Shown here one piece after another: positions 49,392 to 55,619 of a stretch of DNA of 55,619 bases. The stretch is taken from NCBI GenBank assembly GCA_002424095.1, contig DIPL01000020.1, positions 10,189-65,807 of the forward strand. Direction: 5' to 3'. The DNA is from Christensenella sp. UBA5489 (GTDB taxonomy: Bacteria > Bacillota > Clostridia > Christensenellales > UBA1242). A program made the position numbers and the translations under genes. Under the pieces are notes generated by a model. That model made no database searches, had not been told where the DNA came from, and worked only from the letters and a program-made list of their open reading frames with translations. Numbering within the stretch: the stretch's first letter is position 1; the number at the start of each line of letters is the position of its first letter.

Positions 49392-52052
49392 ATGAAAGAA
49401 AGTAAAAAATCAAATCTTAGTGACTATTTTACCATAAGTGCCGCTGAAAGTTTGAAAAGGTTTGAAACTAGTAGAAAAGGAATTGATGAACTTGAAGCCG
49501 CAAGCAGGCTTAAATCCTATGGAAAAAACAAACTAGATAATCAAAAAAAACGAAGTAAACTTGTTATGCTTTTGGCACAGTTTACTGATATTATGATTAT
49601 AATTTTGCTGCTCGCTGCGGGTGTTTCAATTGTCTTTTCAATAATTGAAAAATCAGGAAGCGAACTTACTGACGGACTTATAATACTCGGTATTGTTCTG
49701 ATTAATGCGTGGATTGGCTTTGCTCAGGAAAATAAAGCAGAACAAGCAATGGAAGCACTCAAAACTATGACTCAGCCCGAAACCAAAATTATTCGCAACG
49801 GCGAACTTAAAAGAATTCCAAGTGCTGATATTGTTCCGGGAGATATTATTGTTTTGGAAGCGGGCGATATTATTTCTGCCGACTGTCGCCTTGTTGAATC
49901 AATTATGTTACGTTGCGATGAAGCATCTTTGACAGGCGAAAGTATTCCCGTTTCCAAAGATGCAAAAATGATTTTAAATCAAAACACAATTCTCGCTGAA
50001 CGAAAAAATATGGTGTATAGCGGAACAGTTGTATCCACTGGAAAAGGTCTTGCCGTTGTTACTGCAACGGGGAAAAATACAGAAATCGGAAAAATTGCAA
50101 AGATGTTGGAAACGACTAAAAAGGATGAAACTCCGCTACAAAAAGGTATCCAACAAATTGGGAAAATCATAACCATTATAATTCTCGTAATTTGCGCGAT
50201 AACTTTTGTCATTGAAATTATAGCAAGTCCGCAGTCGCCAATGGATGCATTTTTAACTTCGGTTGCAATTGCTGTTGCGGCAATTCCTGAAAGTTTGCCC
50301 GCCGTTATTACAATTATAATGAGTCTTGGTGTTGCTCGTCTTGCAAAGAGAAAGGCAATTATTAAAAGATTACATGCTGTTGAAACACTTGGCAGTTGCG
50401 ACGTTATATGTTCTGACAAAACTGGCACACTAACTCAAAATATTATGACTATTCAAGCACTTTATTATAACGATGAATTAGACTTGAAAGCGAAGAAAAA
50501 TATTGCAATTGATGAATTTGTTTTGCTTAATAAGGCAATGTGCCTTTGTAATGATAGTATGAAAAATAAGGGCAAGTTCGTCGGCGACCCAACTGAAACC
50601 GCACTCAGCGATTATGCGTTTAAGTGCGGGTTAGATAAAACGACATTAGATACTCAATATGAAAGAATTGGAGAAATTCCATTTGATTCGATTCGAAAAC
50701 TTATGACAACCGTTCATATATACGACAAAAATTATTTTGTTTATACAAAAGGTGCCGTTGATGAAGTTTTGAAAAAATGCTCATATGTTCAAATAAACGG
50801 AAAGCAAGTTAAAATGACCGATGCTATTAAAAGAAAAATTGCTATTGCAAATAAATCTATGGGTGATGGTGCCTTGCGTGTTCTCGGCTTTGCCTATAAA
50901 CAAATTCCTTCATTTGAAACAGATATTCCGCTTGAAAGCGAACTTATATTTATTGGTTTAGCAGGAATGATTGACCCACCACGAAAAGAAGCAAAATATG
51001 CAGTGAGTAAATGTAAAGTCGCAGGAATTCGCACTATTATGATAACTGGCGACCATAAACATACTGCTGTTGCCGTTGCAAAAGAAATAGGTATTATTGA
51101 AGATGAAAATGAAGTTATGACAGGTGCAGAAATTGATAAATTAAATGATGCAGATTTCCAAAAAGTTGTCAAAACAGTTTCAGTTTTTGCACGTGTAAGT
51201 CCTGAAAATAAAGTTCGAATTGTCGAAGCATTAAAGCAATGTGGAAAAATTGTTGCAATGACCGGAGATGGTGTAAACGATGCGCCGAGTATTAAAAAAG
51301 CAAACATTGGTGTCGGAATGGGAATCACAGGAACTGATGTTACAAAAGAAGTTGCTGACCTTATTGTAACAGATGACAACTTTGCAACAATTGTTGTAGC
51401 GGTTGAAGAAGGCAGAAAAATTTATACAAACATTCAAAAAACTGTGCAATTTTTATTTTCCGCAAACCTTGCAGAAATCACATCAATTTTTCTTGCAACT
51501 CTGCTTTTCCCACAAACAATCTTTCTTTTGCCCGTACAAATTTTATTTGTAAATTTGATTTCAGATTCTTTTCCTGCTATTGCTCTCGGTCTTGAACCAG
51601 CAGAAAAAGATATTATGAAAGCAAAGCCACGAAGTTCTAAAACAAATTTATTTTCCAACGGTGTTGGAAAAATGATTGTAATAATGGGACTTTGCCAAAG
51701 TGCCGTTGTCCTTGCGTGCTTTTTAATCGGAAAGTTTAATTTTGGAAGTGATGAAATTGCAATGTCTATGGCATTTTACTCATTAAATATTGTGCAACTG
51801 TTTTATCTTATGTCCGTTCGTACCAAAGACAGTGCATTTAAAAACCACTTATTTAATAATAAATGGGCGGTGGCGGCGATTTTATCCTCATTCGGAATCA
51901 TTCTGTTAATCGCTCTTACACCTTTACACACCTTTTTACGATTAGTTAGTTTAGATTTAATTCACTGGATTATCATTTTTGCATTATCAATTTCAATTTT
52001 CTTTGTAAGCGAAGTTGTTAAAAGAATTATTCACAAAAAATATCCAGAATAA
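49392..52052 (+). CDS. calcium-type P2A cation-transporting ATPase
   Basis: An 886-residue P-type ATPase of the SERCA/PMR1-like branch, which exports Ca2+ (perhaps Mn2+) across the membrane. It has the actuator motif TGES, phosphorylated Asp342 in CSDKTGTLTQN, the nucleotide-binding domain and GDGVNDAP. Ten membrane segments are present. Ion-site residues are seen in helix 4 (IPESLPAVI, usually PEGLP) and helix 6 (NLISDSFPAIALG). The 886-residue length is normal. GGGGA precedes the ATG. It is convergent with the next gene, only eight bases between the stops and no terminator seen. Confidence 0.93.
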   Translation: MKESKKSNLSDYFTISAAESLKRFETSRKGIDELEAASRLKSYGKNKLDNQKKRSKLVMLLAQFTDIMIIILLLAAGVSIVFSIIEKSGSELTDGLIILGIVLINAWIGFAQENKAEQAMEALKTMTQPETKIIRNGELKRIPSADIVPGDIIVLEAGDIISADCRLVESIMLRCDEASLTGESIPVSKDAKMILNQNTILAERKNMVYSGTVVSTGKGLAVVTATGKNTEIGKIAKMLETTKKDETPLQKGIQQIGKIITIIILVICAITFVIEIIASPQSPMDAFLTSVAIAVAAIPESLPAVITIIMSLGVARLAKRKAIIKRLHAVETLGSCDVICSDKTGTLTQNIMTIQALYYNDELDLKAKKNIAIDEFVLLNKAMCLCNDSMKNKGKFVGDPTETALSDYAFKCGLDKTTLDTQYERIGEIPFDSIRKLMTTVHIYDKNYFVYTKGAVDEVLKKCSYVQINGKQVKMTDAIKRKIAIANKSMGDGALRVLGFAYKQIPSFETDIPLESELIFIGLAGMIDPPRKEAKYAVSKCKVAGIRTIMITGDHKHTAVAVAKEIGIIEDENEVMTGAEIDKLNDADFQKVVKTVSVFARVSPENKVRIVEALKQCGKIVAMTGDGVNDAPSIKKANIGVGMGITGTDVTKEVADLIVTDDNFATIVVAVEEGRKIYTNIQKTVQFLFSANLAEITSIFLATLLFPQTIFLLPVQILFVNLISDSFPAIALGLEPAEKDIMKAKPRSSKTNLFSNGVGKMIVIMGLCQSAVVLACFLIGKFNFGSDEIAMSMAFYSLNIVQLFYLMSVRTKDSAFKNHLFNNKWAVAAILSSFGIILLIALTPLHTFLRLVSLDLIHWIIIFALSISIFFVSEVVKRIIHKKYPE

Positions 52053-52060
52053 GAAAAGAT

Positions 52061-53557
52061 TTAAACAATATGAACTTGTCGTGTGCCATCTACGAGATAT
52101 CTCAATTGATAGCCGTAATCATTAAACTCGACAATTTCACGTACTCCCGAATAAGCAACAAATTCTTTACTGAGTTTCCATCTGTTTGTTTCTGTATTAA
52201 AAATTAAGACTTTTCTATAAGTCATATTATTAAAATGATAATATATATAAATTGTTTGATAATCTTCTTGTATATATGCGTTTGGCTGTGAGCCAAATCC
52301 AATCTCTATAAAATAATCTCCATCATCTTGTTCTATATAAAATATTTTTCCGCTATTATGCAGAAGCAAATATCCGATTTCTTTATAATCAGACCTATAC
52401 CCTATACGCAAATCTTTGACAGGTGTGCAAGTAATAAATTCATTCGGAAAAGGCACAGCGTTCAATGTTGGAATATCATCCACAGTAAGTTGTTCTGGTC
52501 CTATGAAAAGTTGTTGGTTTAATGTCGTTCCACAAATGCAATAAGTTGCATCTCGCCAATGATATCCGCTCGAAGCATCATAGACATTATCAAACAATAG
52601 TGTATATTGCCCACTATTTTTTTGCGTTTTGTAAAGAGCATTATTGTCTCCACCAATGCTTAATTGCTCTATTGTTGTTGAATAATAGCCAAGCCTAACT
52701 TTTCTAGCAAGAAAACTGCGCATTATATTGATATTTAAATATGGCTCAGTTCCTGGAACTGTGATAATTTTCTCCCCATACTCGACATTTGCGCCAAACT
52801 GGTCTTCATATTGCACAAACCGTCCAGTATTGCTTATTTGACCTGTATATAAGCAATGTGTTTTATTCCCTCCAAAAAAAGTATTGACTGCATAATAAAT
52901 ATCACGATTTAAACATAAAAAATTTTGTCCGTTTTCGGTTATTATTTCCATATAGTCTAAAACACAATCCCAGAGAATGTTATTAGTAAACTGTACTTTA
53001 AATACATTTGAAACTTGTTTTGCAAAAAAATCAAAACTTATTTCAAGATTATAATCTTTATCGGTTATAAAACTTAAATTCAATTGTGTTTGTTCGCCGT
53101 TTATATAAAAATCTAAACTTGTAGAAGTCAAAAACGAAGGAATTCCCGATATATAAAGTCTGATAAAACCTGTCAACTGCGTTGCCGGAGAAACACGTGT
53201 GAACAGTGTGCCAAATGGTCCGTTATTTGCTTTCGAACCAATGCAAACTTTTACACTACCGCCAATATAATATAGCGGTTCAAAGGCAAATGCCCTAAGT
53301 CCTGTGCGGTATTGCAATTCATCAATTGATGAGCCATAATCAGAAATTTTTAAACTCATTAAATCTTGTGTTAAATTTGATATTGATATGCTGTGTTCGC
53401 CAATTAGTGATGAATGACTGCTTAATGTGCTAGAATGATTATTTAATGTTTCCGTAAGTGTTTCAACCTGTTCTTTCAATTCATTATCTTTCATTGCATT
53501 TTCATTAAATTTTATTCGCTTTTCGATTTCTTTATATTTACTTTGTAATTTATCCAT
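52061..53557 (-). CDS. coiled-coil plus beta-rich protein of unknown function
   Basis: A 498-residue protein I do not recognise. Residues 1-75 are a strong coiled-coil with Leu/Ile/Ser heptads (NNHSSTLSSHSSLIGEHS). The rest is beta-rich with many Tyr, Phe, Asn and Thr residues and no signal peptide, membrane segment or catalytic motif. The layout recalls trimeric tail-fibre or receptor-binding proteins, but no phage genes are near. I start at 53557, seven bases after GAGG; a TTG five codons earlier is unlikely. Function unknown. Confidence 0.65.
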   Translation of the reverse strand: MDKLQSKYKEIEKRIKFNENAMKDNELKEQVETLTETLNNHSSTLSSHSSLIGEHSISISNLTQDLMSLKISDYGSSIDELQYRTGLRAFAFEPLYYIGGSVKVCIGSKANNGPFGTLFTRVSPATQLTGFIRLYISGIPSFLTSTSLDFYINGEQTQLNLSFITDKDYNLEISFDFFAKQVSNVFKVQFTNNILWDCVLDYMEIITENGQNFLCLNRDIYYAVNTFFGGNKTHCLYTGQISNTGRFVQYEDQFGANVEYGEKIITVPGTEPYLNINIMRSFLARKVRLGYYSTTIEQLSIGGDNNALYKTQKNSGQYTLLFDNVYDASSGYHWRDATYCICGTTLNQQLFIGPEQLTVDDIPTLNAVPFPNEFITCTPVKDLRIGYRSDYKEIGYLLLHNSGKIFYIEQDDGDYFIEIGFGSQPNAYIQEDYQTIYIYYHFNNMTYRKVLIFNTETNRWKLSKEFVAYSGVREIVEFNDYGYQLRYLVDGTRQVHIV

Positions 53558-53644
53558 TTCTATACCTCGCAAAATGTAATAATATATTTTAAATATGAAT
53601 TTTTATAAATACAAGAAAACAGGACATAATTTTGAGAATTAATT

Positions 53645-53674
53645 AAAAAAATCCGATTTTAATAATCGGATTTT
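53645..53674 (-). terminator. terminator of the ABC transporter gene
   Basis: AAAATCCGATT and AATCGGATTTT form a perfect 11-bp stem with a 5-base loop. On the minus strand it runs into TTTTTTT. It lies 26 bases after the permease stop. Confidence 0.85.
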
Positions 53675-53699
53675 AAATTTAAGTTTTTTCACTTTCAAA

Positions 53700-55619
53700 C
53701 TATTCAGTTCTTAAAGCAATGACAGGGTCTTTTTTTGATGCTGAATGAGATGGAATTAAACCTGAAATAAATGTTAATAATGTACTGAGCAAAATCAACA
53801 CAACAGCACTAATAATAGGTAAAGTGGCAATACCTACAATTCCCGTATATTCTGTAATTAATATATTTGCTGGAACACATAAAATTAGTGTAATTAAAAT
53901 TCCAAATATACCAGCCATAAAACCTATAATCAAACTTTCTGCCGTAAAAACACGCCTTACATCTCGTTTGCTTGCGCCTATACTTCGCAAAATTCCAATT
54001 TCTTTTGTTCGTTCAAGAACGGAAATGCTTATAATAATTCCAATCATAATTGATGATACAACCAGCGAAACAGCGACAAAGGCAATTAAAACAATTGCAG
54101 TCGAATCTATAATCATACTTATTGAACTCATCAACACATCAACATAGTCGGTATAAGTGATTTGCTTGCTTTCATCCACACTTTCGTTATATTCTGCAAT
54201 GAGATTTTCGATTTCTTTCTTTGAATCAAAATCAGCACAATAAATACTTATGCTCGACGGAGTTGCAACATCGATTTTTGATTTACTTAAATTTTTATCA
54301 TCAATTGAAGTGTTTTGTTTGTCAATCATAAATTCTGTTAATGCTTTACTGTATCCAATCGGACTGTTAATTGAAGTTGCTGAAACGTTTGGCTTTGGTT
54401 TCAAAATTGCCCTTATTGTGATTTCAAATGCTTCATCTTCAAACAAATTCGCTAAATGCGAATCGTATTGCTCTTGCGTTATATCATTTCCTTCCAATGC
54501 TTTTCTTATATCCACATATGCGCCACCTTCACCGATAGGTAGATAATAGTCAGTATCAAGCAAAAACTTATATTTCATTCCAAGAATTTCATTATATTCA
54601 AAAGATGACGGCTCAATTACATAATTTTTAGAATCAACCAATCCGGCAGCAATTTCTTCAATTGTCGGCGAAGTTTTTATTCCCAAAGCATAGAGCGAAT
54701 AATCAGTTAAATTGCCGCTTTCATCCAAAACTAAAACACAATCGTTAGTTCCCATTTGGTTTAAAAGTTTTTCGCAATCATTTTCTAAACCATCAGAATA
54801 ATTCGACGCAACAACATCATATTGAGAACTTATAAACTCATTATTATCAATCATTTCAGCCCAAAGATTAAGGTCAGAATTTTCAAGACTTTTTAAAGCC
54901 ATTTGAATATCCATTCCCATACTAAAATCCGTTCCACCGGAACTTCCCATTGAGTATAAACTGGCAAGATAATCATCTATTTTTTGCTTTTTTGCTTCAT
55001 CCGTGATATTTGCTTTTAAATCATTTATTTCATTCTCTGTTAATTCACGATTCGGATTTTCCAGAGTTTCTCTATATTCTTCTTCTAAATCTTTAAAAAC
55101 TTCTCTTTCCGCATATGTATCAAGCCAAAATTCAATACCACGATAAAACAATGAATTCGGATTTAATTGTTCATTTGCTTCTGAAAATATGGTTTTATTT
55201 ATGTTATAGGTATATTGAATTGCCGTGGTTAAATCTTTGATTTCTTCACTTTCATCAAGAAATTCTTTAAAAGAAGTTAAATCGTTGCTTGTCGATTTTG
55301 CCAAAATTGCTTTAAACAAATTCACAAGAGTATCGTTACTTGAAACGGCACCATCAACCTGCTCGCCATTTCCATCTCCCTGATTTAAAAAGGCGTCGAA
55401 AACTGATGAATAGTCCGTTGAGTTCGCTTGAATTGTTATAGGATAGGTTGAAAGAGTGTCTGTTTGAATGCTGTTGACATAGCCTTGGAAGCCATTTGAA
55501 AGTGCTAAAATTAAAGCAATTCCAATAATTCCAATACTCCCAGCAAACGAAACTAAAAACGTACGTGCTTTTTTAGTAAGCAAATTTTTAAAACTGAGAG
55601 ATAACGCCGTAAAAATTGA
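53700..55619 (-). CDS. ABC transporter with FtsX-like permease domain (5'-partial)
   Basis: The reading frame is open to the right edge of the window, so the start lies outside; 639 residues are visible. The visible start (AFAGSIGIIG-type first membrane helix, preceded by SLSFKNLLTKKARTF) matches MacB-like proteins. In that family an ATPase domain is often fused in front. A large extracellular domain of about 430 residues follows. The FtsX-like permease has three C-terminal helices, with the coupling stretch ERTKEIGILRSIGASKRDV. It probably exports peptides or acts in envelope stress. A TTG at 55583 is not the true start. Confidence 0.87.
   Translation of the reverse strand, partial: SIFTALSLSFKNLLTKKARTFLVSFAGSIGIIGIALILALSNGFQGYVNSIQTDTLSTYPITIQANSTDYSSVFDAFLNQGDGNGEQVDGAVSSNDTLVNLFKAILAKSTSNDLTSFKEFLDESEEIKDLTTAIQYTYNINKTIFSEANEQLNPNSLFYRGIEFWLDTYAEREVFKDLEEEYRETLENPNRELTENEINDLKANITDEAKKQKIDDYLASLYSMGSSGGTDFSMGMDIQMALKSLENSDLNLWAEMIDNNEFISSQYDVVASNYSDGLENDCEKLLNQMGTNDCVLVLDESGNLTDYSLYALGIKTSPTIEEIAAGLVDSKNYVIEPSSFEYNEILGMKYKFLLDTDYYLPIGEGGAYVDIRKALEGNDITQEQYDSHLANLFEDEAFEITIRAILKPKPNVSATSINSPIGYSKALTEFMIDKQNTSIDDKNLSKSKIDVATPSSISIYCADFDSKKEIENLIAEYNESVDESKQITYTDYVDVLMSSISMIIDSTAIVLIAFVAVSLVVSSIMIGIIISISVLERTKEIGILRSIGASKRDVRRVFTAESLIIGFMAGIFGILITLILCVPANILITEYTGIVGIATLPIISAVVLILLSTLLTFISGLIPSHSASKKDPVIALRTE

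Noticed and set aside
52061..53557. Prophage remnant
   Set aside because: The fibre-like look of one gene is not enough; no integrase, terminase, capsid or tail genes are nearby.

Overview
The window is AT-rich (roughly 30% GC by eye) chromosomal DNA from a member of the Bacillota, most likely an uncultured, possibly gut-associated Clostridia lineage. The signs are Shine-Dalgarno sites of the AAGGAG type, frequent TTG and GTG starts, der-plsY, a fakA-asp23 pair divergent from rpmB, the order rpoZ-priA-def-fmt, a SpoIIE phosphatase and a SpoVB-like flippase. No rRNA, tRNA, CRISPR array, prophage module or insertion sequence was recognised. Genus or species cannot be read from the sequence alone.

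Layout. 1-5759 (minus): der and plsY, an alpha/beta hydrolase, a DUF421/DUF4363 membrane pair and a secernin-type peptidase. 5798-9517 (plus): an HtrA-like lipoprotein protease, a divergent MreB-like actin, MinD and a MinE-like protein; no MinC is present. 9564-12658: divergent GNAT-like acetyltransferase and SpoVB-like flippase. 12896-15373: asp23-fakA divergent from a short gene for ribosomal protein L28. 15653-19712 (minus): rpoZ-priA-def-fmt under a near-consensus promoter, with a decayed fragment of priA lying upstream.

19951-35821 (minus) is the accessory part. Two paralogous giant surface proteins (2201 and 1631 aa) have GLUG-type and InlB/Flg_new-type repeats, a C-terminal membrane helix and a short cytoplasmic tail with a shared motif. 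They are followed by an unknown soluble protein, then a separately promoted and terminated operon encoding a membrane-anchored charged protein, a small unknown protein, a ParM-type actin-like ATPase and a Pro/Gln-rich protein. A zinc-ribbon membrane protein follows. I regard this as the best candidate for an undescribed system: a chromosomal ParM-type filament possibly linked to giant adhesins. The coupling is inferred from gene order and topology, not shown.

36090-43703: proS, lepB overlapping ychF, gpmI and spoIIE; spoIIE has a perfect Spo0A box upstream. 43704-55619: an AT-rich repeat block, a ComEC-like hydrolase with a patatin, a membrane protein, two divergent metallophosphoesterases, a Ca2+-type P-ATPase, a coiled-coil protein of unknown function, and an ABC transporter permease cut by the window end.

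Several genes have no ribosome binding site, but a -10 hexamer sits 5-8 nt before the start codon (GNAT-like gene, spoVB-like gene, lepB, gpmI, one phosphoesterase). This suggests leaderless mRNAs. Low-complexity Asn/Lys-rich insertions in otherwise ordinary enzymes (priA, fmt, gpmI) and a basic tail on the GNAT protein are a second recurring trait.
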